From Carnegiea gigantea (taxonomy: Eukaryota > Streptophyta > Magnoliopsida > Caryophyllales > Cactaceae): 64,000 nt of DNA. This document shows, in pieces, positions 38,234 to 49,587 of this stretch. The DNA is taken from contig JAKOGI010000527.1 in assembly GCA_029747015.1 (NCBI GenBank), forward strand, positions 253,001 to 317,000, written 5' to 3'. The position numbers were made by a program, and so were the translations under genes. Under the pieces are notes generated by a model that made no database searches, had not been told where the DNA came from, and worked only from the letters and a program-made list of their open reading frames with translations. The first letter of the stretch is position 1, and each line of letters opens with the position of its first letter.

Positions 38234-39004
38234 GGGGGGTCCAAATTAAATTTTAGTAGTTCATATTACCCTAAAACCAATGGGCAAACTGAGAGAATGA
38301 ATCAAAACCTAGAGGATATGTTGAGAGCTTGCATGCTCCACTTCCAGGGAAAGTGGGATTATAACTTACCATTGGTAGAATTCTCTTATAATAACAGCTA
38401 TCAATTCACCATCAAGATAGCCCTTTTGAAGCACTGTGTGGGAGGAAGTACAGAACCCCATTGCATTGGAGTGAGCTCGAAGAAGCATTAACCTTAGGGC
38501 TTGAGTCGATTCAGGAGACCACTGAACTGAGAAGGAAGATTCAAAAACATATCAAGGCGGCTCAAGGCTGGGGGGAAAAAAGGGTTATGTAGATAAAAGG
38601 AGAAGACTACTAGAGTTTTAAGTAGGAGATAAAGGTGTTTTTAAAGATATCTTCAATTGAGGGAGTAAAAAGATTTAATATCAGTGGCAAACTGAGCCCT
38701 AGATATATCGGGCCTTAAGGAATTATCAGTAGGTTAAACCCTGTGGCTTACAGGTTGGATTTACAATGGAATTTAAGCATGTGCATAATGTGTTTCACAT
38801 TTCACAACTCAGAAAGTATGTTCTAGATTCAAATAAGGTCATCATGATAGATCTAGTAGAGGTAGGAGAGAATCTAATGTATGTCCTATACAAATATTGC
38901 ACTATAGAGTTAAACAACTTCGTAGCAAAAGTATTCCCGTGGTTAAGGTCTTATGGGCCACCCATATTTCAGCTAAGGCCCCATAAGAAACTGAGGACGA
39001 CATG
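37450..39004 (+). pseudogene. Outer gypsy integrase and C-terminal domain, decayed
   Basis: Pieces in several frames follow the usual order of a Tekay/Del polyprotein. About 37470-37640 is the linker before integrase. About 37680-37870 is the zinc-binding end (FFVPNKEELKGKILEGAYN, then TKMSRDL..YFWW). About 37930-38160 is the catalytic core start. 38297-38488 is the core end (EDMLRACMLHFQGKWDYNL, LPLVEFSYNNSY). About 38690-38840 holds NPVAYRLDL and VHNVFHISQLRKYVLD. About 38900-39030 holds the tail whose family form is VKVLW...W E.E..M...YP.LF. There are many stops and frame changes, plus an (AAT)n tract at 38190-38230 inside the core. Non-functional. Confidence 0.75.
38190..38230. repeat. 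(AAT)n microsatellite inside integrase remnant
   Basis: About 13 AAT units interrupting the decayed integrase core of the outer element. Confidence 0.9.
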
Positions 39005-39082
39005 AGAAGCAAGTACCCATACCTATTTGAGGTATGGTTAAGGTCTCTTTTAAACTGCAAGTTTTGAGGACGAAATTTGTTT

Positions 39083-39096
39083 TAAGGGGGGAAGGC
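39083..39096 (+). promoter_or_regulatory. Outer gypsy polypurine tract
   Basis: AAGGGGGGAAGG just before the 3' LTR, within the context ttttgaggacgaaattt that is typical of Tekay/Del elements and nearly the same as in the LARD at 18628-18661. Confidence 0.85.
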
Positions 39097-39633
39097 TGTA
39101 ACGGCCCGAACCTAAAATCATGCTAATTACATTGCATTATATTAGTCACAAAGTAACAAGTTGGGCACTGCATTCCAACTTAGCATTTTATGTATATGTA
39201 TTTATATATTTGTACATCACAGGTTGAAACGACGTGGCCTCAAAATGGATCTTGTTATGCTCATAAATAATTCGTTCAAGTGCTAATAAATAATTGAATG
39301 CCCACATAATAAACATTAGCATAATTATCAAATGGCTAATTTGAAAATGTTTCACCCAAAATTTTACACTCAAAAGGTGTATACTTTCATTTATTAATTT
39401 TAGCCAAAAATATTAATTCAATTACATATATATGTATATATGTAATGAATGGGGAAAAAAAATGGAATAAAAATAAAATGGGTAGGATAAAGATGTAGAA
39501 AAATCTAGAAAGAAATTAGTTGTCAATAAATGAAAGGGCAGGGGAACAAAAAAGAAGAGAACAAAATTTAAAATAAATCAAATTAAACCCGAATTCCCCC
39601 CACCTTTTTCTCCCAAACCTGTGAACCCCTCTC
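39097..39633 (+). repeat. Outer gypsy 3' LTR, first part
   Basis: Matches 30387-31000 apart from the missing TA expansion. It stops at CTCTC (39629-39633), the target duplication of the inner element. Confidence 0.85.
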
Positions 39634-40768
39634 TGATGAAGACCATCCTACCCACACTCCTACTCCTCCTGCCTAACTCAAGGAAGATCCCATCAAGCTC
39701 AAAGAGGCCAAGGAATTTGCTATACTATACAGAAAAGCCGTGACAATGCCAGAAAAACTCACGCCTAGTTCGACCACTTCATACCCGGTGTTTGTCACCT
39801 ATTTTCAGGCAAATGTAATGGACCAAAATTATGATGGTTCTTACATCCTTAAAGCCTAGGAAATAAGCTTTCTAACAAGACCAACCACACCTAAATTGGA
39901 GTTCATTTGGTTAGTCAAATTAGGCCCACAAGCACACGGTATTTTAGCCTAGGGCAGTTTGGACAGCCTTCACTATTTGGGCCATAACTTTTGCTTGGCT
40001 GGTCCAATTACAGAAAATGAACATTCCGTGGAAACTAGACATCTAGAGATTTCTAAAAAGCCCAAGATCATCGAATTTGGCTGAGTATTCTGAGAGATAT
40101 GTCTTCTGGATGTTGGGCTTGCTACACATGTGAACACACTTATTGCCAAACATGTGAACATGGTTCTTCCTTCCTCATTTCGGCCTTGGTGCATTGTTTC
40201 TCCTACAAAGCTGAGTTCCTACTTCCCTAACAAGGCTTGAATGTGTGAATTAAGAGGTGCATGGATCCCTTTTTGCTGCTACATCCTTTTCACACCAGGA
40301 GACTTCTAGAGACACACCTTTTCACCCTTGGTGCATCCAATGTATTTTTCAGCTTTGTTTCTTTGTTTTTCCTTCATCCCTTTTAGTGTATTTCATGCCT
40401 TTTCATGATGTAAGGCCTCTAGTATAAATAGGCCATAGGTTAAGGTTGTGAGGGCCCAATTCGATTGAAGCATAAGCAATACAAATTCAGATTTGAGTGT
40501 TCCTTCAAAGCAAGTGACAAAGCCTAGTTCTATATCTTGAGATTTGGCAACCTCAAGTGGTGTTCTAGGTTCCTAAACTCTTCTAGGTGGTGATTCAATT
40601 CTGTATCCTAGAAAGAGTGAAGGAATTTGCCCAAGGATTGATTTGAGTGGCGCCCTTCAGCTTATCTCAAACACAATCCTTGAACCTATCCTTCATCCTC
40701 CTCCCCTTTTCAAATACAAGACTCACAAAATCCCTAGTTTGGTCATTTGGGTCCACACTTATACATCA
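39634..40768 (+). repeat. Inner chromovirus 5' LTR
   Basis: Starts TGATGAAGACC; the end is taken as TCA at 40768, two bases before the primer site. The last 25 bases or so differ from the 3' LTR, which is shorter there, so an indel is likely. The stretch matching the coding tail of the 3' LTR has stops at 39674, 39857 and 39950. Confidence 0.8.
40423..40430 (+). promoter_or_regulatory. TATA box of inner LTR promoter
   Basis: TATAAATA, also present in the 3' LTR at 46134-46141. Position within the LTR fits the retrotransposon's own promoter. Confidence 0.6.
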
Positions 40769-40770
40769 TT

Positions 40771-40783
40771 TGGTATCAGAGCC
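40771..40783 (+). promoter_or_regulatory. Inner chromovirus primer-binding site (tRNA-iMet)
   Basis: TGGTATCAGAGCC, complementary to initiator tRNA-Met, two bases inside the 5' LTR. Confidence 0.85.
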
Positions 40784-41044
40784 AAGGTTGTCAAGTGACT
40801 AAGATTGCAGCCAAACACATTCCATAAGCCAAAACACAAAACACACAGAACCAGCAAAACCGTGAGAAACAAGGCCAGAAACTGGGCACGGCCACCCCGT
40901 GCTCCTAGGCACGACCGTGCCCCCTATTTTCCTAGCCATCCTCAAATCAGCAACCCAGCACGGCCATCCCGTGCCTCTCCACACGACCGTGCCACCTCCA
41001 TTCATCCAAAAATCAGCCTTTTTCCCCACACACTCTCACAAAAA

Positions 41045-42181
41045 ATGTCTTCAAGCCGATCCTAAGAGCGAGTTGACGAGTTGGAAGCCCAAGTAAAGTA
41101 CCTTCAAACTCAACTTGCCCAACTCTTGGAGGAGAAACGAAGAGGGAACCGAAGCCCTTCTCACTCACGCACTCAAGAAGACTCGGATGAATCCGAGAGA
41201 GAAGAGAGAAGCTATTTTGTTAACTCTAATTATGAAGAGGATACTCCCAGAAGACCCCGACAGAGACATGAAAGTGGTCTTGGTGATTTTCGAGTTGATA
41301 TTCCGAAATTCGAAGGCCAACTAGACCCAGATCACTTCCTAGATTGGCTTTAAACTGTTGAACGAATCTTTGAGTACAAAGAAGTGCCTGAAGATAAGAA
41401 GGTGAAGCTTGTTGGCCTTAAGCTCCGGAAATATGCATCAATATGGTGGGCGAACCTCGTGGCCAAAAGAGCAAGGAATGGCAAAGGAAAGATTAGAACT
41501 TGGACCAAGATGAAGGACAAACTCAAATCCAAGTTCCTTCCTTCCCATTACATCCAAGACAACTACTCCAAGCTCCATCATCTTAAACAAGGCTCCAAGA
41601 GCGTTGAAGATTACACCCGGGAATTTGAACAACTCCTCCTCAAATGCAATTTGAGAGAAGATGACGCTTAAACAATGGTAAGGTACCTAAGTGGCTTGGA
41701 TGAATCCATTGCTCATATCATTGAATTGCATCCTTACACCTCCCTAGATGACTTGAGTTCTCTTGCCTATAAGGTAGAGCAACAAAGAAAATCTAAGGGA
41801 AAGAGCCCCCTTTCCAAATCCACTCCCCGTCCTTACCCCACTCAAAAGCCTTCCTACTTTCCTCCTAAACCTCAAAACTCTCCTCAACTCAAAAATACCC
41901 CTACCACCCCTAATCCCTCCACAAAAGAGCCTCCGAAGCCCAAAGACAAGATTCATTGTTTCCGTTGTCAAGGCCTTGGACACATTGCCTCCGAGTGCCC
42001 TAACAAGCGGATTCTCTCCTTAGCCGAATACCAAGCTGCCTTTGAGGAGCCTCAACAAGAAGAAGGAGGAGAAGATTGTTTGGAAAATTTAGAAGAAGTG
42101 GAAGAAGGTCCCGATGAAGGAGAATTGCTTGTCATTAGAAGAACATTGAGTGGGTTTGCCACTCAAGATAATTTGGAATAA
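41045..42181 (+). pseudogene. Inner chromovirus gag with CCHC knuckle
   Basis: One frame runs from the ATG at 41045 through a coiled-coil-like start (ELEAQVKYLQTQLAQLLEEK), the gag core (IPKFEG, FLDWL, KLVGLKLRKYASIWW, SVEDYTREFEQLLLKC) and a Pro-rich linker to the zinc knuckle CFRCQGLGHIASEC at 41957-41998. The product would be the capsid/nucleocapsid that packages element RNA. TAA codons at 41063, 41351, 41669 and 42179 break it. The frame itself is not shifted, so decay is by point changes. Confidence 0.85.
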
Positions 42182-42508
42182 AGAGAAACTATCTTCCAAA
42201 CAAGATGCACTATTGAAGGGAAGGTATGCTCCCTTATTATTGATGGAGGTAGTTGTACAAATGTTGCCTCCAAGACTATGGTAGATAAGCCCAAGCTTCA
42301 GGCTACACCTCATCCTAAGCCTTACACGATCCAATGGTTGAATCAAGGCAAAGGTATGCAAATTTCTCACCAATGCCTCATCTCCCTTTCCATAGGAAAG
42401 CATTACAAGGATGAGATATGGTATCATATAGTTCCCATGGATGCTTGTCACATCCTATTGGGAAGACCTTGGTTGTTTGATAGAAGTGTCATCCACGATG
42501 CCGGATGA
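42182..42508 (+). pseudogene. Inner chromovirus protease
   Basis: Same frame as gag. The aspartic-protease motif reads LIIDGGSCTNV at about 42233, where DGG stands in the place of the usual D(S/T/G)G, and ILLGRPWLFD lies near the end at about 42448. The enzyme would cut the polyprotein. The frame ends at the TGA 42506; the linker to reverse transcriptase continues in another frame from about 42500, so there is a frameshift. Confidence 0.75.
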
Positions 42509-45500
42509 ACACTTATTCCTTCCAAAAAGACCAAAAGAAAATCACCCTCACCCCTCTCAAACCCGCCTCCACTACAAAACCCAAACACAACCCCCATTTG
42601 GATGTCTTTCTCACCACCCTTCTTAAATCCCAACACCATGAGTTTGAACTTTTCAAAGACCTGATCCTGCTACAAGATGAGCCAAAACCCCTTTCACCCT
42701 CACACCCCTTACTCACCCCTCTCTTACAAACCTTCCATCATGTGTTCCCACAAGAGATTCCCCATGGCCTTCCACCACCAAGATCCATACAACACAAGAT
42801 TGACCTTATCCCAGGATCCATTTTCCCAAACAAGCTGGCCTACCGAATGACCCCAAAAGAAACCCAAGAAATTCAAAGACAAGTAGATAATCTCTTATCT
42901 AAGGGGTTGATCTATGAAAGCCTAAGCCCTTGTGCCGTGCCCACCCTCCTTGTACCCAAGAAGGATGGAACATGCGTATGTGTGTGGATAGCCGGGCCAT
43001 CAACAAAATCACCATCAAATACCGGTATCCTATCCTAAGGTTGGAAGATTTGCTTGATGAGCTTCATGGTGCCACTATCTTTTCTAAGATTGATCTTAGA
43101 AGTGGCTACTACCAAATTCGGATTTTCGAGGGAGATGAATGGAAAACCGCCTTTAAGACTAAAGGAGGTTTATATGAATGGCTTGTTATGCCATTTGGGC
43201 TAACCAATGCCCCTAGTACCTTCATAAGGCTTATAAACGGAGTTCTAAAGCCCTTGATTGGCCATTGTGTGGTCGTCTATTTTGATGATATCTTGATATA
43301 TAGCAAGACTGAAGAGGAGCATGCCCATCATCGCTACCAAGTTTTGAAGATCTTATCTCAAGAGAAGTTGTATGGGAATTTGGAAAAGTGTCATTTCTTC
43401 ACTTCTCAAGTGATATTTTTAGGCTACGTTGTTTCCGCCCAAGGAATTCAAGTAGATGAGAGCAAGATCAAAGCTATTCAAGAGTGGCCAACTCCTACTT
43501 CCATCACTCAAGTGAGGAGTTTTCATGGCCTAGCATCATTCTACCAAAGATTTGTTCGTGGCTTTAGTACCATTGTAGCTCCCATGACCGAGGTACTAAA
43601 GGGTAAGGAATTTGCATGGATTGAGCAAGCACAACATGCATTTGAAGAGATCAAGAGGAGACTCACAAGTGCTCCCATCCTAGCCTTGCCAAATTTCACA
43701 AAGATCTTTGAAGTTAAATGTGACGCATCCGGAGTAGGGATTGGAGTTGTCCTATCCCAAGAGAAGAGACCAATAGCTTTCTTTAGTGAAAAGCTAAACG
43801 AAGCTAAGAGGAAATACTCCACCTACGACAAAGAATTCTATGCCATCATCCGTGCTTTGGAGTATTGGCGTCACTACCTAGTGGGAGGACAATTTATCCT
43901 CCATTCCGACCACGAGGCATTAAAGTATATCCAAGGTCAACACAAGCTCAACCCAAGACATGCCAAGTGGGTAGAGTATCTTCAATCCTTCCATTTTATC
44001 ATCCAACACAAGGCGGGAAAACTTAACAAAGGAGCCGATGCACTTTCCTGTAGGTACTTACTCCTCTCTACTTTAAGTACCAAGGTTCTTGGCTTTGAGA
44101 TTGTCAAAGACTTGTATCCCAATGATGAAGACTTCAAAGACATCCTAGAGAAGTGTTCTAAACACCCTCATGGAATGTTTCATATAGAGGATGGTTTCTT
44201 ATTCAAAGGCTCACGCTTATGCATTCTTAAATATGGGTTTAGAGAACTCCTCATCCAAGAGCTTCATGGTGGAGCTCTAGCCAGCCATTTTGGCATAGAG
44301 AAGACTTGTGCTATATTAAAAGAGCACTATTATTGGCCAAATATGTCAAGGGATGTTGAACACTTTGTGAAGAGGTTTTCTATTTGTCAAATGGCCAAGA
44401 GCCATGTTCTTCCACAAGGCTTGTACTCCCCTCTTCCAATTCCTCAAGCTCCATGGGAAGACATAAGCCTTGACTTCATCAGGGGTTTTCCAAGGACCCA
44501 AAGGAATAAGGACTCTATCATGGTGGTAGTAGATCGCTTTTCGAAGATGGCACACTTTGTTCCTTGCCATACCACCAATGACGCATCACATGTTGCCAAT
44601 TTATACTTCAAGGAGATTGTTAGGCTACATGGCATACCCAAGAGCATGGTGTCCGACCGGGATAGCAAGTTTCTTAGCCATTTTTGGCTAACCTTGTAGC
44701 GCAAGATGGGCACCAAACTCAAATTCAGCACTTCATGTCACCCACAAACTGACGGCCAAACGGAAGTCACCAATAGGACTTTGGGCACCTTGCTTAGAGT
44801 CCTTGTGAAGAAAAACCTCAAGAATTGGGATGACATGCTACCCCACACCGAGTTTGCCTTCAATAGAGCTCCAAGTAAGACAACCCACCTCTCCCCTTTC
44901 CAAGTGGTGTATGGGCATAATCCAAAGAGCCCCCTTGATCTCATTCCTATTCCTACTCCCACCAAGTTTAGTTGGGATGCCGAGAAGAGGGCAAAGGAAA
45001 TCAAAGATCTACATGCCCAAGTTCGTGAAAGTATTGCTAAAGCCAATGAAGGGGCCATGCAAAACGCCAACAAGCACAAGAAGCAGGTACACTTTCAACC
45101 GGGAGACTTGGTGTGGATCCACTTCAGGAAGGAACGATTCCCTTCCAAGCGAAAATCCAAATTGATGCCTAGGTCGGATGGGCCGTTCGAGATCATTGAG
45201 AAGGTCGGTCCTAATGCATATAAGGTAGACCCTCCCGGAGATTATGGAGTTTCTGCAACATTTAACATCTCCGATCTTAGTCCTTACTTTGAAGATGAAC
45301 CTCTTCCAAGTTTGAGGACAAACTCTCACCTGCCCGGGGAGAATGATGGAGACCATCCTACCCACGCTCCTACTCCTTCTGCCCAGCTCAAGGAAGATCT
45401 CATCAAGCTCAAAGAGGCCAAGGAATTTGCTATACTATGCAGAAAAGCCGCGACACTGTCGGAAGAACTCACGCCTAGTTCGACCACTTCATACTCGGTT

Positions 45501-45794
45501 TTTGTCACCTGTTTTCAGCCAAATCTAATGGACCAAAATTCTGATGGTTCTCACATCCTTCAAGCCTCGGAAATAAGCTTTCTAACAAGACCAACCACAC
45601 CTAAATTGGAGTTCATTTGGTTGGTCAAATTAGGCCCACAAGCACACGGTATTTTAGCCCAGAGCAGTTTGGATAGCCTTCACTATTTGGACCATAACAT
45701 TTGGTCGGATGCTCCAATTGCAGAACATGAACATTCCCTGGAAACTAGACATTCAGAGCTTTCCAAAAAGCCCAAGATCATCGAATTTGACTGA
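42509..45794 (+). pseudogene. Inner chromovirus pol: reverse transcriptase, RNase H, integrase
   Basis: Reverse transcriptase starts in one frame (VPTLLVPKKDGT) and shifts near 42970, where one base seems lost, into a second frame (CVDSRAINKITIKYRYP). It keeps the YFDD active site at 43278-43289. RNase H has VKCDASGVGIG, TYDKEFYAI and LHSDHEAL (about 43710-43925). The integrase has its zinc-binding end near 44264-44400, the DDE core (LDFIRGF, VSDRDSKF, GQTEVTNR) and the tail GPFEIIEKVGPNAYKVD, VSATFNISDLSPYF. A TAG at 44697 in a Trp position cuts the core. The frame then stays open past the LTR start at 45344 to TGA 45792, adding about 150 residues encoded by the LTR. Frameshift and stop make it inactive. 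Confidence 0.88.
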
Positions 45795-46458
45795 GTATTC
45801 TGAGAGATATGCCTTCTGGAAGTTGGGCTTGCTGCAAGTGTGAACACACTTACTGCCAAACGTGTGAACATGGTTCTTCCTCCCTCATTTTGGCCTTGGT
45901 GCATTGTTCCTCCTACAAAGCTGAGTTTCTACTTCTCTAGCAAGGCTTGAATGTGTGAATTAAGAGGTGCATGGATCCCTTTTTGCTGCTATATCCTTTT
46001 CACACTAGGAGACTTCTAGAGACACACCTTTTCACCCTTGGTGCATCCAATGTATTTTTCAGCTTTGTTTCTTTGTTTTTTCTTTCATCCCTTTTTGTGT
46101 ATTTCATGCCTTTTCATGATGTAAGGCCCCTAGTATAAATAGGCCATAGGTTAAGGTTGTGAGGACCCAATTTGATTGAAGCATAAGCAATACAAATCGA
46201 GCTTTGAGTGTTCCTTCAAAGCGAGTGACAAAGCCTAGTTCTATATCTTGAGATTTGGCAACCTCAAGTGGTGTTCTAGGTTCTTAAACTCTTCTAGGTG
46301 GTGATTCAATTCTGTATCCTAGAAAGAGTGAAGGAATTTGCCCAAGGATTGATTTGAGTGGCGCCCTTCAGCTTATCTTAAACACAATCCTTGAACCTAT
46401 CCTTCATCCTCCTCCCCTTTTCAAATACAAGACTCATAAAATCCCTAACTTGGTCGCA
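45344..46458 (+). repeat. Inner chromovirus 3' LTR
   Basis: Starts TGATGGAGACC and ends GTCGCA, followed by CTCTC. Its first 450 bases are an open continuation of pol; the 5' copy has three stops there. Confidence 0.85.
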
Positions 46459-47663
46459 CTCTCCCCCTCCCTTATGCTCTGTTTTTGTCCTACTCCAATA
46501 GCCACGCCATCCTCTGCCGAAACACAGGCCAGCCATGCTGCCATTGACTCGCCACCAATCGCCCGTCCACCGACCTCCAGCCACTGGCACCACCGTCCCC
46601 CTCTCCTTGCTCTTGCTCTAATTTGATGTAGGAAGGTGAAAACCCTAACCTCTCCTAAATTGGGTTTTGATTGTTTGCGATTCAATTTTTGTAGATGATG
46701 ATGTATTTAGCTTGAATGACTATTAAATTATAGTTTTCTTGAATTTTGGTTATGAAATCAATTGGATGAAATGAGGTTGGAGATGAACATGGTATTGAGG
46801 ATGTGATGTTTGGGTTTAAAGATTTAGCTTGATTACATTATTTTGGTGATGTGGGATTAATTTTAGTGCATACTTGAATGACAGTAAGGAGAAATAGATG
46901 TTGGATGGGTGAGTTGTGGTCATGAGCTTAATGGGTTAAGGTTTATTGCTTGATTAATTAAACATATATAGGTGCGTATGTGTATAAGGTTAATGTGTGT
47001 GTGAATTTATGATCATGACTTGGTGATTAAGGTTGTGATTTCAGTAAAGGAAATACAAGCTTGATTATGGTTAATTTGGTGGTTTTAAGTGAATTATAAT
47101 GAATATTTGAATGCAATTAATAAAAATTTGGTGTTATAACTTTGTATATTGGATATGTGTATTTGTCATGAGTGGGTGATTGGGGTTTAGATGTTGGATG
47201 GAGTCAAATTTCAATTGGGTTGCTTTAGTAATGTTTAAACAAATCCTTGGCGATAATCGAACGAAAATAAAGAGATATAGGCATATGAATTACATTGTTA
47301 CATAAATTTGTGGCAAGATTTACTTTCCAATTGAGGATGGTGAAAATGAGAATGAAGGAAGATATAGTGGTTAGGTTTGAAAATTGTGAACCAAGCATGG
47401 GGTTAGCGAGATTGTAGGATTGGTTATTAAAGGAAATGGAAATGAACAATTAGTTTTGTGGATTCGAAATTACTAACATAACATACTTATATGGTTTTAT
47501 TTCCCTAATGATAATTGTATGATTGGGATACCAAAATTTTGAAGTCACCTTAAACCGTATCGTAATCCAAGTTTAATGTCTAACTACGATTCATTAAAGA
47601 AAAAAAATCAATAACCATAATGATATCATTAATAAAAACTTTGGTAAAGATAGCCTCAATTCC

Positions 47664-47735
<72 letters not shown>

Positions 47736-48985
47736 ATAACAATAGTAATAACGATAATAACAATGATTGATAATGTCGCTAATTTTAATAAGCGCGAAGT
47801 AATAACGGTTTTAACGAGCTTTCTGTAATAATTCGAATGGTACTGGCGATAACACCGTGAATAACCAATTCAAAACGAGTTACACCGCTACATTACTTTA
47901 ACATTCACGAAAAGCCTAACGTTGGCACTAAGAGGGAGATGAACAAAAACAAAATGGAACCAATTAAGTTAATAATAATTGTTGGGCTAATAATAAAAGG
48001 AAAGTTAAGTGACTTTAAATTATTCATTAAGGCAAGAATTTTAAAAAAATTTCTTCATCTTGCACTAATCGCGAAGAATTACATATTTGGAGCAGAACTG
48101 AGGTTACCTCTGTCGCTTCAAACTGCCAGCAAACGATTTTCAATAAAACGGGGAGAGATTCTCAAGGATCAGGTACGTACATCGCCTGTACTCTTCGAAA
48201 ACTCACATGTTTCTCAAAACCATGCAAAATCAATATGATATTCATATAATGAATCATTTTATACAATGTTTTGTCACATAAGCAAGTGGCCCCCATCAAT
48301 TATCAATCATCAGGGCTTATGCCCTTCGATTTACCCACACGGCTGGAACTCAGGCTTTCCGATCAGCCTAGGAGGTGTGCACCTATCTCAAAATCACTGT
48401 AGAACGTCAACAGGGGTCCACTTCTTGATAATAACCGGCAAATCAACTTCACTCATACATTCTCTCTCTCCTGTTTGCAAAATAAAATGTTTTGAAATGC
48501 GGGCGCCTAACTAGTTATAGTAAAAGTCTGTTTTATGGCATAGAGTATACGTGCTGAGATTCGACTCATATTTCGAATGTTTTTGTGTTTTTTATTTTAG
48601 GTAAAGGACTAATGAACAGTTCCCTTCCTGGCAAGCCAGAAGGTAGTAAGAAATGAGCGAAGGTTGCAGTCTTGCAGAACGTTAACTAACCAAGCGCTCA
48701 CAGTGAGTATATACTTTGGGACATTAGGACGGTTGGTGCCTGGTATTGATATGCCAAGTTATCAAGTGCACTATGGGTTAAACAGGTTGTTGAATGTATG
48801 TTATTTCCAATGTTTGGTGAATAAGGTGATGACGTGGATAACACAGTGTTACAGCTAGTTTCAGGTAGCCTTGTTCCGTTATGAAATGGCGGTAATGCCT
48901 CCAATTTAAAGACTTCCACTGCAAAATCATTAGTAAATAAGGGATTAAGCTAGAGTAACTAGGCATTAAAATTGGGGGCGTTACA
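46459..48985 (+). repeat. Outer gypsy 3' LTR, second part
   Basis: After the duplicated CTCTC the sequence resumes as in the 5' LTR (from cctcatgctctg near 30991) and runs collinear to TTACA at 48985, with small deletions near 46940 and a (TAA)n(TAC)n tract at 47663-47733. Confidence 0.85.
47663..47733. repeat. (TAA)n(TAC)n microsatellite
   Basis: TAA units followed by TAC units; partner of the (TAA)n(CAA)n tract in the 5' LTR. Confidence 0.9.
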
Positions 48986-48990
48986 AAGAG

Positions 48991-49360
48991 CGAGAAGCAG
49001 ATCACAGTATCTCGATCTTCAGCTAATGCAGAATATCGATCCGTGGCGCTTGCTACAAGTGAGTTGGCATGGATCAGATCTTTCCTAGCATCCTTGGGCA
49101 TTTTCACATATTTTATGTAGCTTTTCTGTGACAGCCAAGCCGCATTGCATATAGCACGCAATCCAGTGTTTCATGAAAGAGTGAACATTGAAATCGACTG
49201 CCATTTTATCCACGAAAAGCTGGAAGCAGGAATACTGACTTTCTTACATGTTGGCACCAAGAATCAACCAGCTGATATCTTCACAAGGGCACTTGGCAAA
49301 GTGCAATTTCAATTTCCAAAAGACAAGTTGGGTACTATTAACTTACATGCTCCAACTTGA
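48991..49360 (+). pseudogene. Copia RNase H fragment, right part
   Basis: Continues the frame broken at 30386: (K)SEKQITVSRSSANAEYRSVA-like residues, then LATSELAWIRSFLASLGIF, an in-frame stop near 49117, [19 protein letters not shown], and [18 protein letters not shown]. This is the C-terminal half of a Ty1/copia RNase H, including the catalytic Asp in CDSQAA. The frame ends with TGA followed by a G-run. It was split by the outer gypsy element, so it is the oldest layer of the nest. Confidence 0.85.
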
Positions 49361-49366
49361 GGGGGT

Positions 49367-49587
49367 TGTTAGGATAGAATTTATCATATACTGTATCATA
49401 TCTTTTCAATATTATTTTGTACACTCCTTTTCTATTCCTAGTTGAATTGTGCAAATTGCTTGTTGGCCAAAATAGCGATAGCAGGCTATGTTGTATAAAA
49501 GGCAAAGACATGTATCAAACATGAATGAGAAGAAATAGAGGTGAATAAGCACCCTTTATCAAATATCAATTTCTTTACTTCCCTACA
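49367..49587 (+). repeat. Copia 3' LTR
   Basis: Begins TGTTAGGATAG right after the polypurine TGAGGGGGT and ends CCCTACA, a typical short copia LTR of about 221 bp. No 5' partner is visible in the window. Confidence 0.7.

Larger units (their letters stand above)
39634..46458 (+). mobile_element. Inner Ty3/gypsy chromovirus, CRM-like
   Basis: LTRs of about 1.1 kb (39634-40768 and 45344-46458) flank a gag-pol region. CTCTC at 39629-39633 and 46459-46463 is a perfect target duplication, and the outer LTR joins smoothly across it. TGGTATCAGAGCC (40771) is the initiator-Met primer site and GGGGAGAA before 45344 is the polypurine tract. The integrase tail (VSATFNISDLSPYF) and a pol frame running into the 3' LTR point to the CRM clade; Reina or Galadriel are alternatives. 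CRM elements often sit in centromeric DNA, which would be worth knowing for the position of this window. Stops and frameshifts show that the copy is inactive. Confidence 0.88.
30387..48985 (+). mobile_element. Outer Ty3/gypsy element, Tekay/Del-like chromovirus, split by an inner element
   Basis: 5' LTR 30387-33570; 3' LTR starts at 39097, is interrupted at 39633, and resumes at 46464 to 48985. LTRs begin TGTAACGG and end GGGGGCGT(C/T)ACA. TGGTATCAGAGCCATG at 33574 is the initiator-Met primer site, and a polypurine tract precedes 39097. Its flanks are AAAAG (30382-30386) and AAGAG (48986-48990), a target duplication with one mismatch. It sits inside a copia RNase H gene. The interior keeps a decayed integrase and chromovirus-type C-terminus (37450-39004), but the gag to RNase H part is not recognisable. 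Net length without the inner element is about 11.8 kb. Confidence 0.85.
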
